From positions 106,877-170,876 of the forward strand of contig CBDBHI010000015.1 in assembly GCA_965205595.1 (NCBI GenBank): a DNA stretch of 64,000 bases, read 5' to 3'. A program made the translations under genes and the position numbers. The notes below the pieces were generated by a model. That model saw only the letters and a program-made list of their open reading frames with translations, had not been told where the DNA came from and made no database searches. Positions 17,951 to 26,086 of the stretch are shown here, piece by piece; position 1 is the first letter of the stretch, and every line of letters starts with the position of its first letter. Origin of the DNA: CATQHP01 sp965205595. GTDB lineage: Bacteria > Acidobacteriota > Terriglobia > Bryobacterales > UBA6623.

Positions 17951-18814
17951 ATGAGCGTACTTGTAGACGAAAATTCACGCATCATCGTCCAGGGATTTGG
18001 ACGCGCCGGGCAGTTCCACGCGCAGCAGTGTATTGACTACGGCTCGAAGATCGTTGGCGGCGTTCACCCCGGCCGTGGCGGTCAAGAGCAACTGGGCGTG
18101 CCGGTGTTTAACACCGTGCGCGACGCGGCTGACGCGGTCAAGCCGGACGCCTCAATTGTGTTCGTGCCGCCGCCGGGCGCGGCTGACGCAATTCTTGAGG
18201 CAGTTGAATCAGAGATCGAGTTTGTCGTTTGTATTACCGAGGGCATTCCGGTCCGAGACATGGTGATGGTGGCTGATGCCATTCGCGGCAGCAAGACCCG
18301 CCTGCTCGGGCCGAACTGCCCCGGTGTGATTTCACCCGGCAAGTGCAAGCTGGGCATTATGCCCGCGAAGATTCACAAGCAAGGCAACATCGGCGTTGTC
18401 TCGCGCTCGGGCACGTTGACCTACGAAGCGGTCGGCCAATTGACCACCATGGGTATCGGGCAATCGACCTGTATTGGTATCGGCGGTGACCCAATCATCG
18501 GCACCAACTTTATCGACGCGCTGGCGCTTTTCAACGACGACCCCGCGACGACCGGCATCATTATGATTGGCGAGATTGGCGGCACGGCTGAGGAGGCGGC
18601 TGCTGAGTTCGTCAAGAGCAATGTGAAAAAACCGGTCGCCGGATTTATTGCCGGAGCAACAGCGCCTCCAGGACGCCGCATGGGTCATGCCGGCGCGATC
18701 ATTTCAGGCGGCAAAGGGACCGCCAAGGAAAAACAAGCAGCGATGGAGGCCGCCGGAATTGCGGTCGCACCTTCGCCGGCTGAGTTGGCGTCGACGCTTG
18801 CTCAGTTGATGTAG
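17951..18814 (+). CDS. sucD: Succinyl-CoA synthetase alpha subunit
   Basis: 287 residues, normal length. CoA-binding Rossmann domain (IVQGFGRAGQFHAQQCIDYG), LLGPNCPGVISPGKCKLGIMP near residue 118, and the phosphorylated active-site His in RRMGHAGAIISGGKGTA near residue 239. Forms the heterodimer or tetramer with SucC. The first motif has GFGRAGQFHA rather than the more common GFTGKQGTFHA and is one residue shorter, a small deviation in the CoA loop. Confidence 0.97.
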   Translation: MSVLVDENSRIIVQGFGRAGQFHAQQCIDYGSKIVGGVHPGRGGQEQLGVPVFNTVRDAADAVKPDASIVFVPPPGAADAILEAVESEIEFVVCITEGIPVRDMVMVADAIRGSKTRLLGPNCPGVISPGKCKLGIMPAKIHKQGNIGVVSRSGTLTYEAVGQLTTMGIGQSTCIGIGGDPIIGTNFIDALALFNDDPATTGIIMIGEIGGTAEEAAAEFVKSNVKKPVAGFIAGATAPPGRRMGHAGAIISGGKGTAKEKQAAMEAAGIAVAPSPAELASTLAQLM

Positions 18815-18915
18815 TTTCGGCCGCGCGACGCACGGCGATTGAGCTGGTTGTCGAAACCGCTTGCCGGCGCGCGCGGCTCAAACCTTTACGCAATTTACGG
18901 AAAGAAACTGAAACA

Positions 18916-19338
18916 ATGTCTATCGAAAGAACACTTACAATCGTCAAGCCTGACGCCGTTGCCGCGGGCAACGCGGGCAACATCATCGCGCACCTAGAAG
19001 GAGCGGGCTTCAAGATCATCGCTATGAAAAAGGTCGCGCTCAGCGAGACTCAGGCCAAAGCTTTCTACACTGTTCATAGCGAACGACCGTTCTACAACGA
19101 TCTCGTCTCATTCATGACCTCCGGGCCGATCGTGCCAATCATGCTCGAACGCGAGGACGCCATCTCCAAGCTGCGCGAAGTGATGGGCGCGACCAATTCG
19201 AAGGAAGCCGCCGAGGGGACGATTCGGAATCTCTACGGTACCGACATCGAGCGAAATTCCATCCACGGCTCGGACGCACCAGAGACTTCCGCCGCCGAGC
19301 GGGCATTCTTCTTCAGCCACCTCGAAGAAACGGGTTAG
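18916..19338 (+). CDS. ndk: Nucleoside diphosphate kinase
   Basis: 140 residues, full length. ERTLTIVKPDAVA at the start, the catalytic His region (IRNLYGTDIERNSIHGSDAPETSAAE; His near residue 116) and GATNSKEAAEGTIR are intact. It equilibrates nucleoside tri- and diphosphates. It lies 101 nt after sucD on the same strand, a common association, with its own spacer and possibly its own promoter. Confidence 0.97.
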   Translation: MSIERTLTIVKPDAVAAGNAGNIIAHLEGAGFKIIAMKKVALSETQAKAFYTVHSERPFYNDLVSFMTSGPIVPIMLEREDAISKLREVMGATNSKEAAEGTIRNLYGTDIERNSIHGSDAPETSAAERAFFFSHLEETG

Positions 19339-19385
19339 ACACATCTGCAGTTCGGACTGCGAGCCGTCTAAGCGCGCGACGGTGC

Positions 19386-19404
19386 CGCGGACGGAAAGTC
19401 CGCG
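19386..19404. repeat. REP-like palindrome (same family as at 3868 and 4492)
   Basis: Stem CGCGGAC/GTCCGCG with a GGAAA loop, about 50 nt after the ndk stop codon. The core agrees with the two REPs around the first RAYT gene, 15 kb away. It shows the family is dispersed and could also act as a terminator or mRNA stabiliser for ndk. Confidence 0.65.
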
Positions 19405-19458
19405 CTGACAAACTTGCACAGATACCAGCGGCGTTACTTTCGTGGCTCCGAAGCGTAA

Positions 19459-19610
19459 GAGGCTGTGAAAAACCCTCGATTAGCTTTGCGGTCGTTCGAG
19501 GGGGCGACATGTCGCCCCCCTACAGCTTTGATAACACGCAAGTTACTTGTAGGGGCGCAGCTTGCTACGCCCGATTCTCAAGTTAGGGGAGGTTTTTTCA
19601 CAGCCCCTAA
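19459..19610. mobile_element. MITE-like non-coding element with imperfect terminal inverted repeats
   Basis: About 150 bp bounded by GAGGCTGTGAAAAACCCTC on the left and the reverse complement of GGGGCTGTGAAAAAACCTC on the right. Inside are a perfect 20-bp palindrome centred on GACATGTC (19500-19519) and a hairpin unit GTAGGGGCGCAG...CTACGCCC (19549-19572) that recurs in the 23S-5S spacer. It carries no coding frame. GAGGCTGTGAAAAA-type ends are known from some IS families, so this may be a non-autonomous derivative. Target duplication not clear. Confidence 0.6.
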
Positions 19611-19649
19611 CGGTTGCGGCGGCGTCCTGTAGGCCACTATCGTCTAAGT

Positions 19650-22103
19650 GTGCGTAAAATAGCGGGCCTTGTATCTCTCTTCGCGGTTTCGTTGACCGCG
19701 CAGATTACATCCACATCGATTAGCACCGACTATCGCGAGGATGACCTCCCTGCGATCGCGGCGTCCCCCGATGGTTCGCTGTGGAGCGTCTGGCTAAGCT
19801 ACCAAGACCGCCGCGATGAACTGGGGCTGCGCCACTACACCGATGGCAAGTGGAGCAACGTGCAGTGGGTGCCGAACTCGAGCGGCGATTCCTGGCTGCC
19901 GCAGATCGCGGTCTCCGCCGACGGCAAGCCGTGGGTCGTTTGGTCCCAGATGCTCGACGACAATTGGGACATTTACGCCCGCTCGTACGATCCTGCGAAG
20001 AAGGAGTGGGGCACTCTTGTCCGGCTCACGGACGATCTGATGCCCGACGTCAACCCGCGCCTTACGACCAATGGTCAAGGTGACTTTGCGCTCGTCTGGC
20101 AAGGCTTTCGCGAAGCCCACTCGAACATCTTCTTGAAGACATTCAAAGACGGCAACTGGTCGGACGCCACCACCATCACCGAACGGCCGGCGAACGACTG
20201 GATGCCCGCCGTTGCTCTCGACTCCAGGGGCGCCGCCTGGGTTGCCTACGACAGCTATACCAACGGCAACTACGACGTGTACTTGACCGGAGTCCGCGAG
20301 GGCAAGATGATTGCGCCCGAGATCGCGGTTGCCGAGACTCTACTTGGTGAGATGCTGCCAACGGTTGCGGTTGACGGCGACGATCGCGTATGGGTCTCGT
20401 GGGAGGTCGCCGGCGCCAATTGGGGCAAGGATACCGGTTACACCATCGAAGATCAGCCCGGGGTCGTGATTGGCAACGCGCGCGACGTTGCGATTGCTGT
20501 CTATTCGAACGGCCGCTTGCAAGCCCCCGCAAAACCGCTACAGCCGGTCTTCACCGCAGTCGGCGACCGGCCGAAATGGACGTATAAGCCCCACGTTTTC
20601 GCGGACGCCGCCGGAGGCATTTGGGTTGCCGCACAACGGCGCTTGAATTTTCGCTCGGGCAACGGCAACCGTGGCCACTGGGAATGGTGGTTGACCCGCT
20701 ATGAAGGCGACGATTGGTCGGCCGCCGTGGCCCTGCCCGACAGTTGGGGCCGCAGCAGCACGCGCTTTGATACTGCGATCGCCATCGACGGATCTACATG
20801 GCTCGCCTGGGCCGCCGACAACCGCAAGGCCGAGTTCGTCCATCGCCCGATCCGCAATCAAGTCTTTGTTGGCAAACTTCCAAGCGCGGACCGCGCCGCT
20901 CCGACCGAGTTGACGCCGTACGAGCAGCCTACTGTTGTCGCCAAACCTCTCAACCATCCCAACGAGACCGCCGACCTCGAAGCGATTCGCGGTTATCGGA
21001 CCAAAGTTCACGACCGGCCCGTCCAAATCGTACGCGGTGATTTCCACCGCCACACAGAGCTTAGTTGGGACGGTGGCGGCGGCAACGACGGCTCGCTACA
21101 AGGTTTCTACCGCTACATGATTGACGCCGCCGCGATGGATTTCGGGGCGTCTACCGACCACCAGGGTGGCGCGTTTGAGTACTGGTGGTGGTATTCGCAG
21201 AAGATGACCGACATGTATCACGTGCCCGGTTCGTACGTTCCGATCTTTGGCTACGAGCGCTCGGTGACCCAGCCCCACGGTCACCGCAACATATTCTACG
21301 CCAACCGCGAAGGGCCGGTGACACCGTTCTTCATGGCGGACGGTGCCCGGCAGTATGAGCTGCCATTGGGCCCACAGGGCGATCAGCCCGGTGTCGGCAC
21401 CGGAGCCGTCGTAGGAAACGATACGAAGCTACTCTACGAAGAAGCACGCCGCTACAACGGCGTCGCGATCTCGCACACCTCCGGTACGCGAATGGGTACC
21501 GACTGGCGCGACAACGATCCCGACATGGAGCCGGTGGTTGAAATCTTCCAAGGCGCGCGCACCAACTACGAGTACCAAGGCGCTCCGCTATCTGTACGAA
21601 CCGGCAAGGACGATGCCCACATGAAAAGGGCCGGCTTCGTTCCCGATGGCTTCGTTACCAACGCCTGGGAGAAAGGCTATCGCCTAGGGATCATCTCAAG
21701 TTCCGACCATGGCTCGACGCACTATTCATACGCGATGGTCTACACGGCATGGCCGACGCGCCAAGGGATACTCGATGCCATTCGCCGCCGCCACACCTAC
21801 GGGGCGACGGACAACATCTTGCTCGACGTGCGCATGGGTGAGCACTTTATGGGTGATGAATTCACGGTGACCGAAGCACTGCCGATCCGCGTCAAAGTGC
21901 GAGGAACGAATGAGGTTGCCCGCGTTCACATCTTGCGCGGCCCGAACGTAGTTTACACCCACGAGGCCAACGAGCAGAACGTTCGATTCGAATTCACTGA
22001 CACCGGAACTTCCTCACGCTCTGGAACGAATTACTACTACGTACGGGTGGAGCAGGCTGACGGACAGGTCGCTTGGTCGAGCCCAATGTGGGTGAACTGG
22101 TAG
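19650..22103 (+). CDS. Secreted propeller plus PHP-type metallohydrolase (CehA/DUF3604-like)
   Basis: About 817 residues from GTG 19650, which starts a signal peptide (VRKIAGLVSLFAVSLTAQ). The first half holds repeated sialidase-like blades (DGSLWSVWLSYQDR, DGKPWVVWSQMLDDNWDIYARSY and others). The second half is a PHP-type metal-dependent hydrolase: HRHTELSWDGGG, DFGASTDHQGG, GVAISHTSGTRMGTDWRD, and GIISSSDHGSTHYSYAMVYT provide His/Asp metal ligands. Relatives are annotated DUF3604 or CehA/McbA family. The selenoprotein gene begins 12 nt after its stop, so the two are likely cotranscribed. Substrate unknown. Confidence 0.85.
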   Translation: MRKIAGLVSLFAVSLTAQITSTSISTDYREDDLPAIAASPDGSLWSVWLSYQDRRDELGLRHYTDGKWSNVQWVPNSSGDSWLPQIAVSADGKPWVVWSQMLDDNWDIYARSYDPAKKEWGTLVRLTDDLMPDVNPRLTTNGQGDFALVWQGFREAHSNIFLKTFKDGNWSDATTITERPANDWMPAVALDSRGAAWVAYDSYTNGNYDVYLTGVREGKMIAPEIAVAETLLGEMLPTVAVDGDDRVWVSWEVAGANWGKDTGYTIEDQPGVVIGNARDVAIAVYSNGRLQAPAKPLQPVFTAVGDRPKWTYKPHVFADAAGGIWVAAQRRLNFRSGNGNRGHWEWWLTRYEGDDWSAAVALPDSWGRSSTRFDTAIAIDGSTWLAWAADNRKAEFVHRPIRNQVFVGKLPSADRAAPTELTPYEQPTVVAKPLNHPNETADLEAIRGYRTKVHDRPVQIVRGDFHRHTELSWDGGGGNDGSLQGFYRYMIDAAAMDFGASTDHQGGAFEYWWWYSQKMTDMYHVPGSYVPIFGYERSVTQPHGHRNIFYANREGPVTPFFMADGARQYELPLGPQGDQPGVGTGAVVGNDTKLLYEEARRYNGVAISHTSGTRMGTDWRDNDPDMEPVVEIFQGARTNYEYQGAPLSVRTGKDDAHMKRAGFVPDGFVTNAWEKGYRLGIISSSDHGSTHYSYAMVYTAWPTRQGILDAIRRRHTYGATDNILLDVRMGEHFMGDEFTVTEALPIRVKVRGTNEVARVHILRGPNVVYTHEANEQNVRFEFTDTGTSSRSGTNYYYVRVEQADGQVAWSSPMWVNW

Positions 22104-22115
22104 ACCACTTTGCCA

Positions 22116-22766
22116 ATGACAAAGCGCAAGAAGTTGTGGATCGCCGGCGGCATCGCAGCCGTGGCGATGGCGGTCGGCGGCTACAAGGGATATTCCTTTT
22201 GGCTTGAGGCCAAATATTGGGAAGCCAAGATGGGCCACGGCGAGGGGAAACTCAAGCCTGGCGATGAGGCTCCGGACTTCGAACTGCAATACAAGAAGTC
22301 GGAAGAATCCGTGCGTCTGTCGTCGTTTCGCGGCGACAGGCCGGTGGCATTGATCTTTGGTAGCTACACTTGACCACCGTTTCGGGCGGAGGTTCCGGCC
22401 CTTAACGCGATGTATCGTGAGTATGGCGAACGGGTTCAGTTTCTATTGATATACATTCGCGAAGCCCATGCCGGCGACGCTTGGGCGCTGAAGGTCAATT
22501 CCCTGCGGGGTTTTGAGGTGCCGCTGGCCCGGACCTACGAGGAAAAAGACGGCTACGCCGACCTCTGCGTTCGCAAGCTCGATATAGAATTTCCTACCTT
22601 GGTGGACCGCTTGGATTTCCCGGTCGAAGAGCACTACACGTCGTGGCCGGAACGAATGTACCTTGTCGACGAAGACGGCATCGTCGTTTACAAAGGCAAG
22701 CCCGGGCCCTACGGTTTCGATCCCGACGAGCTGGAAGAAGCCATTTTAGAAGCGCTTGGTGACTAG
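22116..22766 (+). CDS. Selenoprotein of the iodothyronine deiodinase family (TGA = Sec86)
   Basis: Read through an in-frame TGA at 22371-22373, this gives one 216-residue protein. Residues 4-24 form a membrane anchor (KLWIAGGIAAVAMAVGGY). A thioredoxin-fold start follows (LKPGDEAPDFELQ, VRLSSFRGDRPVALIF), then the active-site motif FGSYT-U-PPF with selenocysteine at 86. After it come LLIYIREAHAGDAW (residues 110-123; deiodinases have a closely similar YIEEAHxxDxW), then WPERMYLVDEDGIVVYKG and PGPYGFDPDELEEAI, again as in deiodinases. Both sides of the TGA are homologous to one family, and the family uses Sec at exactly this site. A hairpin fitting a bacterial SECIS starts 4 nt after the TGA. 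The ATG is chosen over an upstream TTG. The physiological substrate in bacteria is not known; a reductive dehalogenase- or peroxidase-type thiol/selenol chemistry is likely. Termination at TGA (85-residue product) remains possible if the strain lacks Sec insertion. Confidence 0.9.
22378..22407 (+). promoter_or_regulatory. Bacterial SECIS element within the deiodinase-like gene
   Basis: RNA hairpin directly after the UGA. Lower stem CGUU (22378-22381) with AACG (22404-22407); internal loop UC/UU; upper stem GGGC-GGA with UCC-(bulged G)-GCCC; apical loop GGU at 22391-22393. The loop starts 18 nt after the UGA, against 19 nt for the GGU of the E. coli fdhF SECIS, and GU in the loop is the SelB contact. 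Folded by hand. Confidence 0.8.
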
Positions 22767-22932
22767 CTGTTCCGCAAGTCTGCCGTGAGGCGGGACTTGA
22801 GGTCTACGTTTGGCTGCTTCCGCTTCCAGTCCTAAAGTACGCCGGCCGAGCTGATGTTTTTCATCGTCTCTTTCGCGCGCGGCGTCCCCAATCGGCAATA
22901 ATATTCTGTCCACGCCAGTCCGCTAGCTCGTC

Positions 22933-23898
22933 TTGTCGCTGCCAAATCTCATCCGCGCTGAAATCGATCGCGACGGGCCGATCCCATTCAGCCGGTTTAT
23001 GGAGCTGGCACTCTACCACCCGGAGTTTGGCTACTATCGCCGCGGTTCCGACCCCTTCGGCCGCGAAGGTGATTTCTTCACGAGCTCACAACTGCAACCG
23101 GTTTTTGGCCGCTTGTTGGCGCAACAAATCGATCGCTGGCGTCGCGAACTCGGCTCGCCCGCGGAGTTCTGTGTGCTTGAATTGGGGCCCGGCCGCGGCG
23201 AGACAGCCTCCGTGGCTAAGGGTTGTCTGCCCGGTGTCCGCTGGGTCAGTGTCGATGTCGGAGAGCCCTGGCCGGACGAGCCAATTGTCGGAGTTGTCTA
23301 TTCGAACGAATTCTTCGACGCGCTGCCCGTCGATTTGCTTGAGCGGCGCGGCGCAGGTTGGGTTGAGTGGCGTGTGGGCTGGGACGGCGAGAAATTTGAC
23401 TGGGAGACTGGGGGCGAAATTCAGTCGCGCAAGGGATTGCCCAGCCGCGGCCCGGGCGAACGCATCGAGAGCTGTGAGCGGGCCGTGGAGCAGCTAGAGC
23501 GAGTTGATAGCGTGCTGAATAGGGGGTTCGTCGTAAGTATTGACTACGGCTACACCCACGACGAGATCGTCAGGGCCGAGAGATTCCCCGAAGGCACGTT
23601 GATGAGTTACAAGAACCATCAAGCCTACCCCGATGTTTTGGTCGAACCCGGAGAGCGCGATATTACCGCCCACGTCAATTTTACAGCGTTGCTTGAGCGC
23701 GGCAATGAGCTCGGGTGGGAGTGTGCCGGACCCATTTCACAGCAGGCATTTCTGACGTCTGTCGGAAAAGAGGATAACTTTGCGTATGCTCTCAGCGCCG
23801 ATACCGAAGATGCGGCGGTCCGATTGCGAATGCAGCTTAAGACTTTGCTTTTTGGCATGGGTGAGACCTTTCGGGTACTTGTCCAGCAAAAGGGTTGA
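22933..23898 (+). CDS. MidA/NDUFAF7-like SAM-dependent methyltransferase
   Basis: 321 residues. N-terminal MELALYHPEFGYYRRGSDPFGREGDFFTSSQLQPVFG is characteristic of the COG1565 family; the SAM-binding LELGPGRGE is near residue 84, and VYSNEFFDALPVD near residue 120. Mitochondrial members methylate an arginine of complex I subunit NDUFS2; the bacterial role is less clear. The start is a TTG at 22933 that gives the expected N-terminus (LPNLIRAEIDRDGPIPFSRFMELAL). It follows a 166-nt spacer, so it is probably separate from the selenoprotein gene. Confidence 0.9.
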   Translation: MSLPNLIRAEIDRDGPIPFSRFMELALYHPEFGYYRRGSDPFGREGDFFTSSQLQPVFGRLLAQQIDRWRRELGSPAEFCVLELGPGRGETASVAKGCLPGVRWVSVDVGEPWPDEPIVGVVYSNEFFDALPVDLLERRGAGWVEWRVGWDGEKFDWETGGEIQSRKGLPSRGPGERIESCERAVEQLERVDSVLNRGFVVSIDYGYTHDEIVRAERFPEGTLMSYKNHQAYPDVLVEPGERDITAHVNFTALLERGNELGWECAGPISQQAFLTSVGKEDNFAYALSADTEDAAVRLRMQLKTLLFGMGETFRVLVQQKG

Positions 23899-23931
23899 GC
23901 GCCGTTGGCGGCGCTATACTTCGGGTGAATA

Positions 23932-24726
23932 ATGGCCGCCGAGCCACAGCAGTCCGCACTCGATGAGCTGGCGGGACGTCATTTTTCGCTTTATCCCGCC
24001 ATCCGCGGGATCGAGCATAACGAGTGGACGCTGGAGCGGGACACTTGGTCGGAAATTCTGATCAAGAACGAAACGAGCGGCGGGGAGCTTTGGATTCCCC
24101 GCAATCATCTCGGCGAGATCAGCAGTTCCGATTCACCGGTGCTGATTTTAGGACTGAAGCGCGAGTTGGAGTACAAGGCCGGATCGGTGGTTGCCTACCG
24201 CAAGGTCGTCGTGAGCATGCCGGAAACGCCGGCGGTCCGGTCGGGGCTGGAGGAGCAGAAAGCGCCTCCGGAACCGCCGCGCAACGAACTTGTGCACGGT
24301 TCAGACGCAAAGACCTTTCGCCTGCTGGGAATCGCGCTGAGTGTCGGCCTGACTATTGCGTTGGTTGGGTTTGTCGGGGTGGTTGTCGGGTTCCACAATC
24401 CGCTCGAAATCTTCTTCCGGCCTGATACGACAACGGCCGACCAGAGATATCTCAGTCTTGGCTCGGCCGACAACTACCACGACATCGTGATAAAAATGGC
24501 AACGCCCGAGAAGGAGCAATGGATTTCACTCGAACAAGACGAGCTACAATTCCAAGCTCTTTGGTATAGCTCGCGAGCGTACATTGTGGTCCTGATGGGG
24601 GGAACGCGGGCGGATATGCGGTATATCGGCTCTATTCACGATCCGTCACGCCGCGTTCTTGATTCCGCGCTGTTGGCCGGCGGAGGTGACACCGCGTCGA
24701 TGATGCGCAACTTGCCGGAATTCTAA
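23932..24726 (+). CDS. Hypothetical single-span membrane protein
   Basis: 264 residues, family not recognised. The first 110 residues contain a short beta-rich segment (SEILIKNETSGGELWIPRNHLGEI, SPVLILGLKRELEYKAGSVVAYRKVVV), then a Pro/Glu linker. One membrane helix follows (LLGIALSVGLTIALVGFVGVVVGF, near residues 133-156) and then a soluble C-terminal domain. It starts 33 nt after the methyltransferase gene and is likely cotranscribed. It is convergent with, and overlaps by 4 nt, the aminotransferase gene. Confidence 0.75.
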   Translation: MAAEPQQSALDELAGRHFSLYPAIRGIEHNEWTLERDTWSEILIKNETSGGELWIPRNHLGEISSSDSPVLILGLKRELEYKAGSVVAYRKVVVSMPETPAVRSGLEEQKAPPEPPRNELVHGSDAKTFRLLGIALSVGLTIALVGFVGVVVGFHNPLEIFFRPDTTTADQRYLSLGSADNYHDIVIKMATPEKEQWISLEQDELQFQALWYSSRAYIVVLMGGTRADMRYIGSIHDPSRRVLDSALLAGGGDTASMMRNLPEF

Positions 24727-25976
24727 CCGGCGAGTCCGCGAATGGCTTCGAGCAAGCGGTTGACCTCATCGGCTGTGTTGTAGTGCACCAGCCCGATCCT
24801 GACCATCCCTCCGTCAGACTCGACGCCTAGCGTTTCGGTGACGTTGATCGCATAGTAGTTTCCATCCCAAACGAAGAAGCCTCGCTCGCCAAGCCGTTCG
24901 GCAATCGTTCGGGGGTGCAGGCCGTTGATCCGGATGGATACGGTCGGTGTGCGCTGGTCGAATCGCTGCGGGTCGCGGATTCCGTAGAACCGCAAGCCGG
25001 GTACTTGTAGTAAGCCGTCAACGAGAGTCTCGGCAAGTTCGCGCTCATAGGCTCGCGTCGCACTCATCGCGGAGACGATTTGATCGCGCCTCGGACGTCC
25101 ACTGAGTTCCGGGTCTATGCGGCAGCCAAGAGCAGCGATGTAGTCGATCGCGGCGGTTACACCCGCCATCGCCTCGTGACTCTGCGTGCCGATTTCGAAA
25201 CAGCCCGGGATTTCATCTTTCGCCGGACGCACCTTATAGGCTCGCAGCCGCTCAAGATGCGCCGCTTTTCCGTAGAGCAGTCCCTGGTGTGGACCGAAAA
25301 ATTTGTAGGCCGAGCAAGCAAGAAAATCGCAATCGAGTGCGCGAACGTCAATAGGGCCGTGGGGCGCGTAGTGGACGGCATCGACGAAAACCAGTGCCCC
25401 GGCGTCGTGGGCCGACTTTGTGATTGCGCTGACGTCGTTGATTGTGCCAACGGAATTCGAGGCGTACCCGACAGCCACCAGCCTGGTCCGGGGAGTCAGT
25501 TTTGCATGGAAGTCATCGAGATCGAGGGTGCAATCGTCGGGATGAAACTCGACCTCGCGGAGTACGACACCACGTTCCGTGAGTGCCTGCCAGGGGGCGT
25601 AGTTGGCGTCGTGGTCGAGTTTCGTAACTATGATCTCGTCGCCGGCTGACAGATCGCGGTCGATTGAGCGACTGATAGCAAAAGTCAGCGTCGTCATGTT
25701 TGGCCCGAAGATAACTTCGCGCGAGTCGCAGCCAAGAAAGTCAGCCACGGCTTCGTGCGCCTGGTTCACGATCTGGTCGCAGTCATGGCTGGTTTGGAAG
25801 GCACCGTGAAGGTTTGAATTTGCGTAGATCATCGAGTGCGAGATCGCGTCGAGAACTTGCCGCGGAACCTGAGTTCCACCAGGCGAATCGAGGAAGACGG
25901 CTGGATGCAGTCCCGCCTTCATTCCAAGTGCCGGGAACTGGGCGCGAATCCAATCGATATCGAGGATAGATGACAT
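24723..25976 (-). CDS. Class V aminotransferase (cysteine desulfurase-like)
   Basis: 417 residues. PLP-dependent fold type I: FLDSPGGTQVPRQVLDAI near residue 28, VIFGPNMTTLTFAISRS near residue 88, the cofactor Asp in LVFVDAVHYAPHGPIDV near residue 196, and the Schiff-base Lys in ACSAYKFFGPHQGLLYGK near residue 221. It resembles the cysteine-desulfurase-like VC1184 subfamily more than IscS or SufS, and no Fe-S assembly genes are nearby. Substrate could be cysteine or selenocysteine. Placement 2 kb from a selenoprotein gene is noted, but nothing in the sequence proves a link. Confidence 0.85.
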   Translation of the reverse strand: MSSILDIDWIRAQFPALGMKAGLHPAVFLDSPGGTQVPRQVLDAISHSMIYANSNLHGAFQTSHDCDQIVNQAHEAVADFLGCDSREVIFGPNMTTLTFAISRSIDRDLSAGDEIIVTKLDHDANYAPWQALTERGVVLREVEFHPDDCTLDLDDFHAKLTPRTRLVAVGYASNSVGTINDVSAITKSAHDAGALVFVDAVHYAPHGPIDVRALDCDFLACSAYKFFGPHQGLLYGKAAHLERLRAYKVRPAKDEIPGCFEIGTQSHEAMAGVTAAIDYIAALGCRIDPELSGRPRRDQIVSAMSATRAYERELAETLVDGLLQVPGLRFYGIRDPQRFDQRTPTVSIRINGLHPRTIAERLGERGFFVWDGNYYAINVTETLGVESDGGMVRIGLVHYNTADEVNRLLEAIRGLAG

Positions 25977-26086
25977 AGATAGTGGGACCGGATTAGGGTC
26001 CTAGCGGAATTGCCCGCAATTTCGATCTATGGTAAAACAAGGATGCCCGCCCAAACCGCGTCTGGTATCTATTTGTGATGCGTTAG

